Position numbers and translations under genes: made by a program. A stretch of DNA of 64,000 bases, taken from assembly GCA_900770385.1 (NCBI GenBank), contig CAAGKK010000044.1, positions 1 through 64,000 on the forward strand, written 5' to 3'. Each line of letters starts with the position of its first letter. The first letter of the stretch is position 1. Positions 9,455 through 17,450 of this stretch are shown piece by piece. The notes below the pieces were generated by a model, which was not told where the DNA came from, did not search any database, and worked only from the letters and a program-made list of their open reading frames with translations. Source of the DNA: Clostridia bacterium. Lineage in GTDB: Bacteria; Bacillota; Clostridia; TANB77; CAG-508.

Positions 9455-11503
9455 ATGGAATTAATAGATGATGTTAAATTTGTAAAAGGGGTTGGGCCCA
9501 ATAGAGTAAAACTCTTAAACAAATTAAATATTTATAATTTAGAAGATTTAATTACATATTATCCAAGAGAATACGAAGACAGAAGCAAACCTAAAAAAAT
9601 TGCAGAAACAGAAAATGGAGAAGAGAGCCTAATAGAAGGTGTTGTTACATCTCGTATGAGAGAAATAAGAACATATAAAAAACATATGACTATTTACAAA
9701 CTTATAGTAAGAGATGAAACAGATTCATGTGAATTAGTATGGTATAATCAACCATACTTAAAAAAAATGTTTAAGCTAGGCGAAACTTATAGATTCTTTG
9801 GAAGGATAAACAAAAAAATAGGAATGACAGAAATGCTATCTCCTGTATATGATATAGAAGGGAAAAACAAAAACACAGGAAGAATAATACCAATATACCC
9901 ACTTACATATAACTTATCACAAAATACGCTAAGGCAAATTATAGAAAATGGTTTAAAATTAGCAGAAGATAAAATAGAAGAAACTTTGCCTGATTACATA
10001 TTAGAAGAATATAAGTTAATGGGATTAAAAGAAGCAACGAGAAAAATACATTTTCCAAATGAATTAATAGATTTTTCAAAAGCAAGAAATAGAATAGCTT
10101 TTGAGGAATTACTTACAATGCAGTTACTTCTTTTAAGTTTAAAAAATAAATATAAAAATATAGAAGAAGGAATAAAATTTGACTCAAATGTTAAAATGTC
10201 AGATGTAATAAATGATTTACCATTTAAATTAACAAAAGCACAAATGAGAGTATTAGAAGAAATTGATACAGATATGGAATCAAACAAAGCAATGAATAGA
10301 TTACTTCAAGGAGATGTTGGGTCAGGAAAAACAATTGTTGCTATAATTGCAGCATATAAAGCAGTAAAATCTGGCTATCAAATGGCTATGATGGCGCCAA
10401 CTTCTATACTTGCAACACAACACTTAGAAAATTTTAAAAATACATTAGAAAAGTATAATATAACTTGTGAGTTGTTATTAGGAAATACTAGTAAAAAAAA
10501 GAAAGAAGATATATTAAATAGATTAAAAGATGGAAAAATAGATATTATAATAGGTACGCATTCTTTACTAGAAGAAAATGTTGTATTTAAGAACCTAGGA
10601 CTTGTTATTACAGATGAGCAACATAGATTTGGTGTAAGGCAAAGAAGCACTATTGTTTCAAAAGGAAAGAATCCAGATGTTTTAGTAATGACTGCAACTC
10701 CTATACCAAGAACACTAGCACTTATATTATATGGCGATTTAGATATATCTATAATAGATGAATTGCCACCTAATAGAAAAAAAATAGATACATTTGCAGT
10801 AAGAAAATCGCTAGAAGAAAGAATTAATAATTTTATAAAAAAACAAATAGATGAAGGTAGACAAGCTTATATAGTATGTCCATTAGTTGAAGAAAGCGAA
10901 GAAATAGAAGCAAAATCTGTTATGGAATTAGCTGAAAAATACAAAAATGAAATTTTTAAAGATTACAAAGTAGAATATTTGCATGGGAAAATGAAATCAA
11001 AAGAAAAAGATGAGATAATGCAAAAGTTCAAAGATGGGCAAATAGATATTTTAATTTCAACAACTGTAATAGAAGTAGGAGTAGATGTGCCTAATAGTAA
11101 TATTATGGTAATAGAAAATGCAGAAAGATTTGGCCTAGCTCAATTACATCAATTAAGAGGTAGAGTAGGAAGAGGAGAATATAAATCATATTGTATATTA
11201 AAATATCAAGGAAACTCAGAACTAATAAGAAAAAGAATGCAAGTTATGCAAGATACAAATGATGGATTTGTTATTTCTGAAAAAGATTTAGAGCTAAGAG
11301 GCTCTGGAGAATTCTTTGGAACAAAGCAACATGGAATACCAGAATTTAAAGTAGCAAATTTATTTGAAGATTTAAAACTATTAAAATTAGTTCAAAGCTT
11401 AGCAATAAAAATTTTAGAAGAAGATTCACAGCTAGAAAAAGAAAAAAATCTAAGATTAAAAAAAGTAGTGGAGAAGAAATTAGAAAACAGAATAGAAATA
11501 TAA
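9455..11503 (+). CDS. recG: ATP-dependent DNA helicase RecG
   Basis: 682 aa from ATG 9455 (AGGAG 9 nt upstream). In-frame sequence upstream to 9329 runs through a repeat and is excluded. Wedge/OB domain (about 1-220) with FVKGVGPNRVKLL and YYPREYEDRS; helicase Walker A LLQGDVGSGKT (about 285), Walker B TDEQHRFGVRQR, MTATPIPRT, and motif VI LRGRVGRGEYKSYC. RecG remodels stalled forks and Holliday junctions. Family length is normal. A weak promoter (TTGCTT 9396, TAAAAT 9420, spacer 18) lies after the repeats. Confidence 0.97.
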   Translation: MELIDDVKFVKGVGPNRVKLLNKLNIYNLEDLITYYPREYEDRSKPKKIAETENGEESLIEGVVTSRMREIRTYKKHMTIYKLIVRDETDSCELVWYNQPYLKKMFKLGETYRFFGRINKKIGMTEMLSPVYDIEGKNKNTGRIIPIYPLTYNLSQNTLRQIIENGLKLAEDKIEETLPDYILEEYKLMGLKEATRKIHFPNELIDFSKARNRIAFEELLTMQLLLLSLKNKYKNIEEGIKFDSNVKMSDVINDLPFKLTKAQMRVLEEIDTDMESNKAMNRLLQGDVGSGKTIVAIIAAYKAVKSGYQMAMMAPTSILATQHLENFKNTLEKYNITCELLLGNTSKKKKEDILNRLKDGKIDIIIGTHSLLEENVVFKNLGLVITDEQHRFGVRQRSTIVSKGKNPDVLVMTATPIPRTLALILYGDLDISIIDELPPNRKKIDTFAVRKSLEERINNFIKKQIDEGRQAYIVCPLVEESEEIEAKSVMELAEKYKNEIFKDYKVEYLHGKMKSKEKDEIMQKFKDGQIDILISTTVIEVGVDVPNSNIMVIENAERFGLAQLHQLRGRVGRGEYKSYCILKYQGNSELIRKRMQVMQDTNDGFVISEKDLELRGSGEFFGTKQHGIPEFKVANLFEDLKLLKLVQSLAIKILEEDSQLEKEKNLRLKKVVEKKLENRIEI

Positions 11504-11640
11504 AATTTTCACCCTACATTTTGAGTACTTTCTTTACAAATTAGACCATCCAAGATAAGGAGTAATCCGTATGCCTAAAAGGGCTGTCGGGCCATAATTT
11601 TTCAAAAAAGTCTCAAAATAGTCTGAACTCAATAAATTAT
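11504..11640. other. Unexplained intergenic segment richer in GC than its surroundings
   Basis: Between recG and repeat copy 4. It contains a stretch running from GATAAGGAGTAATCCGTATG to GGGCTGTCGGGCC that is not coding in any clear frame and is not a simple terminator. It may be the remnant of a dispersed element. Confidence 0.3.
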
Positions 11641-11682
11641 AAATTATTAACTATTCATTATTCACTATTAATTAGATTATAT

Positions 11683-11709
11683 GTAGGGGCGGACGCCTCT
11701 GTCCGCCCG
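11683..11709 (+). repeat. GC-rich palindromic repeat copy 4
   Basis: GTAGGGGCGGACGCCTCTGT then CCGCCCG, preceded by an AT-rich ATTATTCACTATTAATTAG flank and followed by CGCTACTTG. Confidence 0.85.
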
Positions 11710-11756
11710 CGCTACTTGCATTCGAATGGTATAATAAGAATAATAGGAGAGAAAAA

Positions 11757-11948
11757 ATGGGAAAATTAATTTTAGAAATAGTAGGTTTAATAATTGCAGC
11801 ATTGGGAGTAATAATGATTTTTGATGCTAGATATTTAACAAAAAGATTTTTTGGATTTGGAGACCAAAATGATGCAACATTAGGTTTTAAAATATTAGGA
11901 TTTGTAATTGCAATTGTTGGAGCACTTATTATATTTTTTGTTAAATAG
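11757..11948 (+). CDS. Small membrane protein, 63 aa
   Basis: Two hydrophobic helices (about 4-22 and 43-61) joined by a short polar loop, DARYLTKRFFGFGDQNDATLG. Family not recognised with certainty; similar small two-helix proteins occur singly in Clostridia. The SD taGGAGAg is 7 nt before the ATG. Its stop codon lies within an inverted repeat (TTTTTGTTAAATAG / CTATTTAACAAAAA, 11934-11978). Confidence 0.7.
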   Translation: MGKLILEIVGLIIAALGVIMIFDARYLTKRFFGFGDQNDATLGFKILGFVIAIVGALIIFFVK

Positions 11949-12033
11949 GGAAAGTCAAATTTTTCTATTTAACAAAAATGAATATAATTGCTATTGCTTT
12001 AAATTTGTTTATTAAATATAAAGGAGAGTACAT

Positions 12034-12930
12034 ATGAAAATAGGAATAGATATAGGTGGAAGTCATATAGGAGTAGGTATTGTAAATGATCAAAATTTAA
12101 TAATAAGAAAAAAAGAACATGAATGGACCAAAACAGAGAAAAAGAATTTATATGATAATATGATAAAATATTGCATTGATTACATTGAACAAATATGTAA
12201 AGAAGAAAATATAGATGTGCATCAAATTGAAAGTGTTGGAATAGGCTTTCCAAATAAAAAAATAAAAGATGGAATAATTTATACTCCAGAAAGAAAAATA
12301 AACATACCAAGAGAAATAATAAACAAATATAATATTAAGTCATACTTAAAAAATGATGTAAAATGCTCAGGACTTTGCGAAAAAACAATAGGAAATTTAA
12401 AAGATTATAATAATGCATTGTTTATAACATTAGGAACTGGAATTGGTGGAGCATATTATTATCAAAATAAATTAGTAGTACCTAATACATATCAAGGATT
12501 TGAAGTTGGGCATATGATTATTAAAGCAGGCGGAAAAAAATGTAGATGTGGAAATAGAGGATGCTTTGAAGAATATGCTTCAATGAATGCATTTAGAAGT
12601 AAATTTAAAAAACTATATAATTTAGAAAAAGTAAATAGCAAGATTGTTTTAGAAATTTATAAAAGCAAAGAAAAAGAAGAAGAATTATTAAAAATAATAG
12701 AGGAATATATAGAATATTTATCAATAGGACTAAGCAATTTAATATACATTTTTGAACCAGACGCAATTTGCATAGGAGGAAGTTTTGTCCACTACGAAGA
12801 AATATTCTTAGAAAAGCTAAAAATAAGCCTAAAGGAAAAATTTAAAAATAGAGAAATACCTTCTATTTTATTAGCTAAATATGCAAATGATGCAGGAATT
12901 ATAGGAGCATCAATGTTAGAAAGCAATTAG
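12034..12930 (+). CDS. ROK-family sugar kinase
   Basis: 298 aa, no DNA-binding domain, so a kinase rather than a ROK repressor. Starts MKIGIDIGGSHIGVGIV (phosphate-binding loop), has the catalytic Asp in LKNDVKCSG, LGTGIGGA, EVGHM, and the ROK zinc motif CRCGNRGCFEEYAS near residue 169-182. ROK kinases phosphorylate glucose, fructose, N-acetylmannosamine and related sugars with ATP; the substrate cannot be read here. The EGHM position reads EVGHM with the zinc ligand His kept. SD aAAGGAGAg upstream. Likely monocistronic. Confidence 0.9.
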   Translation: MKIGIDIGGSHIGVGIVNDQNLIIRKKEHEWTKTEKKNLYDNMIKYCIDYIEQICKEENIDVHQIESVGIGFPNKKIKDGIIYTPERKINIPREIINKYNIKSYLKNDVKCSGLCEKTIGNLKDYNNALFITLGTGIGGAYYYQNKLVVPNTYQGFEVGHMIIKAGGKKCRCGNRGCFEEYASMNAFRSKFKKLYNLEKVNSKIVLEIYKSKEKEEELLKIIEEYIEYLSIGLSNLIYIFEPDAICIGGSFVHYEEIFLEKLKISLKEKFKNREIPSILLAKYANDAGIIGASMLESN

Positions 12931-12956
12931 CCTTCCAATCTTATAAATTCAAAGAT

Positions 12957-12985
12957 TTGACATAATTACTTAGATAGTGTATAAT
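12957..12985 (+). promoter_or_regulatory. Consensus promoter of the rnjA leader / small RNA
   Basis: Exact TTGACA (12957-12962), 17-nt spacer, exact TATAAT (12980-12985). Confidence 0.85.
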
Positions 12986-12991
12986 ATAAAA

Positions 12992-13183
12992 AGTGATTAC
13001 CAATATTAGGTAAAGAAGAGATTAAAGTTTAAATAAAATATATTAAATGAGATTCGGAATAATAATTATAGAAAAAGTTATAAATAAAAAATATGTATGC
13101 ACGGAAATTTATGATACATATTATTATTGTAATTTATATATCAACAATTAAAGAATAGTTTAATATATTTAAACTATTTTTTT
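12992..13183 (+). ncRNA. Candidate structured RNA (small RNA or attenuated rnjA leader)
   Basis: About 190 nt start 7 nt after a perfect promoter and end at an intrinsic terminator (AATAGTTTAA/TTAAACTATT plus T tract, 13154-13183). Inside are a 5' hairpin TTACC/GGTAA (12997-13013) and ATATGTAT/ATACATAT (13091-13121). No open frame fits. It could be an independent small RNA, or a leader that controls RNase J (start codon 61 nt after the terminator). Family not recognised. Confidence 0.55.
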
Positions 13184-13244
13184 ATATAATAAAATTATAT
13201 AGAAAAAACTCGGATACAATAAGATAGAAAGGAAGAAAAAATTA

Positions 13245-15116
13245 ATGTCAGAAAACATTGAAACAAAAGAAGTTCTAAAACCAAAGGAAGAGAGAACTAA
13301 AAAAAGAAGAACACCATATAAAAAAGGATATGCAAAAAAAGCATCTAATGCAAAAATTACATCAAAAGAGAACACAAAAACTACAGAAAATGTTAAAAAA
13401 AGAAAACCTAGAGAAAAAAATGTTACAAAAAAGAATGATGATTTAGAATTTAGATTTAAAGGAAGTCCATTAAAAATAATACCTTTAGGAGGTTTACTAG
13501 AAGTAGGAAAAAACATAACAGTTTTTGAATACGAAGATGAAATAGTTATAGTGGATTGTGGTTTAGCATTCCCAGAAGATGAAATGCTAGGAGTAGACTT
13601 GGTAATACCAGATATTACTTACCTTGAAAAGAACAAAGAGAAAATAAAGGGATTAGTAATAACTCATGGACACGAAGACCATATTGGAGCAATTCCATAT
13701 TTATTAAAACAAATAAATGTGCCAATCTATGCTACTAAATTAACCGCAGGATTAATAAAAAACAAATTAGAAGAACATAAGTTAGTAAGAAGTACAAAAT
13801 TAAAAATTGTAAAACAAGGTGAAAAAATAAATCTTGGAAAAATGAAAGTAGAATTTATAAGAAGTTCTCATAGTATACCAGATTCTGTAGCATTAGCTAT
13901 TCACACTCCAGTAGGAGTTATTGTTCATACAGGAGATTTCAAAATAGATTATACTCCAATAGATGGAGAAAAAATGGATTTTGGTAGACTTGCAGAATTA
14001 GGAAATAAAGGAGTACTTGCATTACTTTCAGATAGTACAAATGCAGAGAGAAAGGGCTTTACAATGTCAGAAAGTTCTGTTGGAGAAGTTTTAGACAAAT
14101 TATTTTTAAATTGTACTAAAAGAATAGTAGTAGCTACTTTTGCATCAAATGTTCATAGAGTTCAACAAATCGTAAACTCTGCAGTTAAATATGGTAGAAA
14201 AGTATCTGTATGTGGAAGAAGCATGATTAATGTTATAAAAACGGCAATGGAACTAGGATACATGAATGTTCCAGAAAATACTTTTATAGATATTGACATG
14301 ATAAAAAATTATACAGATGACCAATTAGTTATCTTAACAACTGGAAGCCAAGGGGAAGCCATGTCTGCTTTAACTAGAATGGCTTCAGGAGAGCATAGAA
14401 AAGTAGAAATTACACCAAATGATTTAGTAATTATATCTGCAAATCCAATTCCAGGAAACGAAAAATATGTTTCAAAAGTTATAGATGATTTAATGCAAAT
14501 AGGAGCAGAAGTTGTTTATAGTTCATTAGAAGCAATACATGTTTCTGGGCATGCATGCCAAGAAGAACAAAAACTTATGTTATCATTAGTAAGACCTAAA
14601 TATTTCTTACCAGTTCATGGTGAATACAGACAATTAATAGCACATGCAAAAACAGCTATGAAAGTAGGAATGTTACCAGAAAATATTTTCATTATGAATA
14701 ATGGTAAAGTAATGGAATTAACACAAAACTCAGCGAAAATGGTTGGTACTGTTCAATCTGGTAGAGTGTTAGTAGATGGTTTAGGAATAGGTGATGTTGG
14801 AAGTGTAGTTTTAAGAGACAGACAACATTTATCACAAGATGGATTAATTGTTATAGTTTTAACAATGGATTCATCAACAGGAGAGGTAATTTCAGGACCA
14901 GATGTTATATCTAGAGGATTTGTATATGTAAGGGAATCTGAAAATTTAATGGATGAAGTAAAAAGAGTAGTTCAAAGAGAATTATATAAATGCAAAGAAA
15001 AAGGAATAAAAGATTGGTCAGGAATTAAATCTAATTTAAAAGATGGGTTAAGAGATTATATATTTACTAAAACCAAAAGGAACCCAATGATTTTACCAAT
15101 CATTATGGATGTATAA
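13245..15116 (+). CDS. rnjA: Ribonuclease J
   Basis: 623 aa. A Lys/Arg/Thr-rich disordered extension of about 65 residues precedes the core, making it longer than the usual 555. Metallo-beta-lactamase core with THGHEDHIGAIPYLL (zinc-binding HxHxDH), SSHSIPDS, HTGDFKID, then the beta-CASP domain and the C-terminal VHGEYRQL...RGFVYVRES part. RNase J is the 5'-3' exoribonuclease and endonuclease central to Firmicute mRNA decay and rRNA maturation. The SD GAAAGGAaG is upstream of the ATG. It lies behind the structured RNA candidate at 12992-13183. I cannot tell whether it is the J1 or J2 paralogue. Confidence 0.95.
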   Translation: MSENIETKEVLKPKEERTKKRRTPYKKGYAKKASNAKITSKENTKTTENVKKRKPREKNVTKKNDDLEFRFKGSPLKIIPLGGLLEVGKNITVFEYEDEIVIVDCGLAFPEDEMLGVDLVIPDITYLEKNKEKIKGLVITHGHEDHIGAIPYLLKQINVPIYATKLTAGLIKNKLEEHKLVRSTKLKIVKQGEKINLGKMKVEFIRSSHSIPDSVALAIHTPVGVIVHTGDFKIDYTPIDGEKMDFGRLAELGNKGVLALLSDSTNAERKGFTMSESSVGEVLDKLFLNCTKRIVVATFASNVHRVQQIVNSAVKYGRKVSVCGRSMINVIKTAMELGYMNVPENTFIDIDMIKNYTDDQLVILTTGSQGEAMSALTRMASGEHRKVEITPNDLVIISANPIPGNEKYVSKVIDDLMQIGAEVVYSSLEAIHVSGHACQEEQKLMLSLVRPKYFLPVHGEYRQLIAHAKTAMKVGMLPENIFIMNNGKVMELTQNSAKMVGTVQSGRVLVDGLGIGDVGSVVLRDRQHLSQDGLIVIVLTMDSSTGEVISGPDVISRGFVYVRESENLMDEVKRVVQRELYKCKEKGIKDWSGIKSNLKDGLRDYIFTKTKRNPMILPIIMDV

Positions 15117-15145
15117 AGAATAATTTATAAAATTTTGTTTATTAC

Positions 15146-15174
15146 TTGTTTCTTTTATAAATAGTTAGTATAAT
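15146..15174 (+). promoter_or_regulatory. gltX promoter
   Basis: TTGTTT (15146-15151), 17-nt spacer, TATAAT (15169-15174). Confidence 0.65.
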
Positions 15175-15209
15175 ACAAAATATAAAATATTTTAGAAAGG
15201 AATAAAAAA

Positions 15210-16859
15210 ATGGATTATAAAGATTTAGCAGATTTAATATTTCCAAATGCAAAGGACATTTCATATTACGAAGAAAAATATCCCAAAAGAAATTTACCAG
15301 AAGGAGCAATAGTTACTAGATTTGCGCCAAGTCCTACAGGTTTTGTGCATATAGGAGGTTTGTACCAAGCATTAGTTGCAAGAACAGCAGCTTCTAATAG
15401 TAAAGGAGTATTCTTTTTAAGAATAGAAGATACAGACCAAAAAAGGGAAATTGAAAATGGTGTTACAGGAATTGTTAAATCTTTGCAAGATTTTGATATG
15501 AGCCCAGATGAAGGACAAATATCGGAAGATAAAGAAATTGGAAATTATGGACCTTATAAACAAAGTAATAGAAAAGAAATATATGAAGCATATGCTAAAT
15601 ATATGATTTCTATGGGAAAGGCTTACCCTTGTTTTGCAACAGCAGAAGAATTAGATGAAATGAGAAAAACTCAAGAAGCCGCTAAAGTTAGACCTGGATA
15701 TTATGGGGTATGGGCTAAATATAGAAATTTACCAATAGACGAAGCAATAGAAAAAATTAAAGCAGGAATTCCATATATAATTAGATTTAGATCACCAGGA
15801 AGAGAAGATAGAAGAATAAAACATAAAGATGTTATAAAGGGAAATGTAGATTTTCCAGAAAATGACCAAGATATTGTAATAATAAAAGCAGATGGACTAC
15901 CAACTTATCACTTTGCTCATGTTGTAGATGACCACTTAATGCATACAACACATGTAATAAGAAGTGATGAATGGCTATCATCTGTACCACTTCATTTACA
16001 ATTATTTCAAGAAATAGGATTTATAGCTCCTAAGTATTGTCATATAGCACCAATAATGAAAAATGATAATGGAAATAAGCGTAAATTAAGTAAAAGAAAA
16101 GATCCAGAAGCAGCAGTTAGTTATTATGATGAACAAGGAATACCAAGTTTGGCTGTAAAAGAATATTTACTAAATATTGCAAATTCTAGTTTTGAGAACT
16201 GGAGAAGACAAAACAAAAACGCAGATATATCAGAATTTGATTTTCAATTAAATAAAATGAGTGTAAGTGGAGCTTTATTTGATATGATAAAACTTTTAGA
16301 TGTTTCTAAAATTGTAATATCTAAAAAAACAGCAGAAGAAGTTTATGAAGAAGGCTTAAAATGGGCTAAAAAATATAATCAAGAATTAGCAAAGCTATTA
16401 GAAAAAGACAAAGCCTATACACTAAAAATTTTAGGAATAGAAAGAGGAAACGAAAAACCAAGAAAAGATATAGCAAAATGGTCAGACTTAAAAGATAATA
16501 TAGGATATATGTTTGATGAAGAATTTGAAAAAATAAGAGGAAACTATGAATTGCAAAAAATTAAAGACAAAGAAAAAATCAAACAAATATTAAATATATG
16601 TGCAGAAAAATATTTTGATATAAATGATGACAAGCAAACATGGTTTAATAAATTAAAAGATTTAGCAGAAGAATTTGGATATGCAAGAGAAGTAAAAGAA
16701 TTTAAAGCAAATCCAGAAAAATATGAAGCACATGTTGGAGATATAAGTACACTAATAAGAATAGCTTTAACAGGTAAAACTAATACACCAGATTTATATG
16801 AAATAATAAAAGTTTTAGGAAAAGACACAGTAATAAAAAGATTAAAAGAATTTATCTAA
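15210..16859 (+). CDS. gltX: Glutamyl-tRNA synthetase
   Basis: 549 aa, some 60 longer than the usual bacterial enzyme. Class I catalytic core: the HIGH-type motif is in FAPSPTGFVHIGGLYQAL (about 34-51), RIEDTDQKR follows, and the KMSKS motif is KRKLSKRKDPEA (about 291-302). The C-terminal helical part is the anticodon-binding cage. It charges tRNA-Glu. In Clostridia without glutaminyl-tRNA synthetase the same enzyme also mischarges tRNA-Gln for GatCAB; no glnS is in this window, but that cannot be settled here. SD GAAAGGAa. Confidence 0.95.
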   Translation: MDYKDLADLIFPNAKDISYYEEKYPKRNLPEGAIVTRFAPSPTGFVHIGGLYQALVARTAASNSKGVFFLRIEDTDQKREIENGVTGIVKSLQDFDMSPDEGQISEDKEIGNYGPYKQSNRKEIYEAYAKYMISMGKAYPCFATAEELDEMRKTQEAAKVRPGYYGVWAKYRNLPIDEAIEKIKAGIPYIIRFRSPGREDRRIKHKDVIKGNVDFPENDQDIVIIKADGLPTYHFAHVVDDHLMHTTHVIRSDEWLSSVPLHLQLFQEIGFIAPKYCHIAPIMKNDNGNKRKLSKRKDPEAAVSYYDEQGIPSLAVKEYLLNIANSSFENWRRQNKNADISEFDFQLNKMSVSGALFDMIKLLDVSKIVISKKTAEEVYEEGLKWAKKYNQELAKLLEKDKAYTLKILGIERGNEKPRKDIAKWSDLKDNIGYMFDEEFEKIRGNYELQKIKDKEKIKQILNICAEKYFDINDDKQTWFNKLKDLAEEFGYAREVKEFKANPEKYEAHVGDISTLIRIALTGKTNTPDLYEIIKVLGKDTVIKRLKEFI

Positions 16860-16861
16860 GA

Positions 16862-16904
16862 GGGGAACCAAAAAGGGTCAGACCCTTTTTGGTCCCCCTT
16901 TTTT
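16862..16904 (+). terminator. Strong GC-rich terminator after gltX
   Basis: GGGGAACCAAAAAGGGTC pairs with GACCCTTTTTGGTCCCCC (one A-C mismatch), then TTTTTT. The arms are much richer in GC than the surroundings, suggesting a dispersed palindrome used as a terminator. Confidence 0.9.
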
Positions 16905-16922
16905 GTTCAAGAGGTTTAAATT

Positions 16923-17114
16923 ATGGAATATAATGTAGGAGATATTGTAAGAACTAAAAAAGTACATCCATGTGGAAGCAAAATTTGGAAAATCACAAGA
17001 GTTGGTGTGGATTTTAAATTAGAATGCCAAGGTTGTGGCCATGTAATAATTGTAGAACGACCAAAGGCATTAAAAATGATTACAAAAATAGAAAAAAGAT
17101 GCGAAGAAAATTAA
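16923..17114 (+). CDS. DUF951 family protein
   Basis: 63 aa, the normal length of DUF951. Core VGDIVRTKKVHPCGSKIWKI and CQGCGHVIIVERPKALKMI are typical; Cys/His residues (HPCGS, CQGCGH) suggest a small zinc-binding or nucleic-acid-binding beta fold. Function is unknown. In Firmicutes it often sits near replication and ribosome-associated genes. SD aAGAGGtt. The terminator hairpin starts inside its last codons. Confidence 0.9.
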   Translation: MEYNVGDIVRTKKVHPCGSKIWKITRVGVDFKLECQGCGHVIIVERPKALKMITKIEKRCEEN

Positions 17115-17131
17115 ATCTTCGCATCTTTTTG
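17095..17131. terminator. Bidirectional terminator
   Basis: AAGATGCGAAG pairs with CTTCGCATCTT. A T run follows on the + strand, and a T run also follows on the - strand (AAAAAAG before the stem). It serves both DUF951 and the convergent small gene. Confidence 0.8.
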
Positions 17132-17132
17132 A

Positions 17133-17312
17133 TTATTCCTCAAATAAGGAATGACGAGATTTGGCAATTGCACGACCTTTAAGAATAAAATGAATTTCAG
17201 AATCTTTTATTTTTAAAAATTCACGAAGTTCTTTTAATTCTTCCGAATCAAGAGTTTGTAACTGCTTCGAACTTGAATTGGTTAAAATCTCAACAATCCG
17301 TTCTATTGTCAT
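17133..17312 (-). CDS. Small protein, 59 aa
   Basis: An open frame of 59 codons plus stop on the minus strand, preceded by GGAGG 7 nt before the ATG and by a TTGATT-17-TATAAT promoter. The protein begins MTIERIVEILTNSSSKQL and ends in SRHSLFEE; it is helical and charged, with no membrane helix. Family not recognised. The size, the LDSEELKELREFLK helix and the basic tail suggest a small regulatory or binding protein. Codons CGT and CGG for arginine are unlike the neighbours. A 14-bp palindrome, CTAGACTCGTCTAG, lies in its 5' leader and may be an operator or RNA hairpin. Confidence 0.7.
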   Translation of the reverse strand: MTIERIVEILTNSSSKQLQTLDSEELKELREFLKIKDSEIHFILKGRAIAKSRHSLFEE

Positions 17313-17327
17313 CTTTATACCTCCAAT

Positions 17328-17341
17328 CTAGACTCGTCTAG
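17328..17341. promoter_or_regulatory. Palindrome CTAGACTCGTCTAG in the small-gene leader
   Basis: A 6-bp inverted repeat (CTAGAC/GTCTAG, 2-nt centre) between the minus-strand promoter and the SD. Candidate operator. Confidence 0.4.
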
Positions 17342-17356
17342 TTATTTGTAATAACC

Positions 17357-17385
17357 ATTATACAACATTTTTAATAAAAAATCAA
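17357..17385 (-). promoter_or_regulatory. Promoter of the 59-aa gene
   Basis: On the minus strand TTGATT (17385-17380), 17-nt spacer, TATAAT (17362-17357). Its -35 lies 3 bp from the -35 of the divergent promoter. Confidence 0.75.
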
Positions 17386-17388
17386 ACA

Positions 17389-17417
17389 TTGATAAATAGG
17401 AATTTAAATGATATAAT
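17389..17417 (+). promoter_or_regulatory. Promoter of the FAD dehydrogenase gene
   Basis: TTGATA (17389-17394), 17-nt spacer, TATAAT (17412-17417). Confidence 0.7.
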
Positions 17418-17450
17418 CACAATATAATAAAACTTAAGGAAGTGATTTTA

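Noticed and set aside
12992..13183. 6S RNA
   Set aside because: The 5' and 3' ends do not pair into the long closing stem with central bubble expected of 6S RNA; left unassigned.
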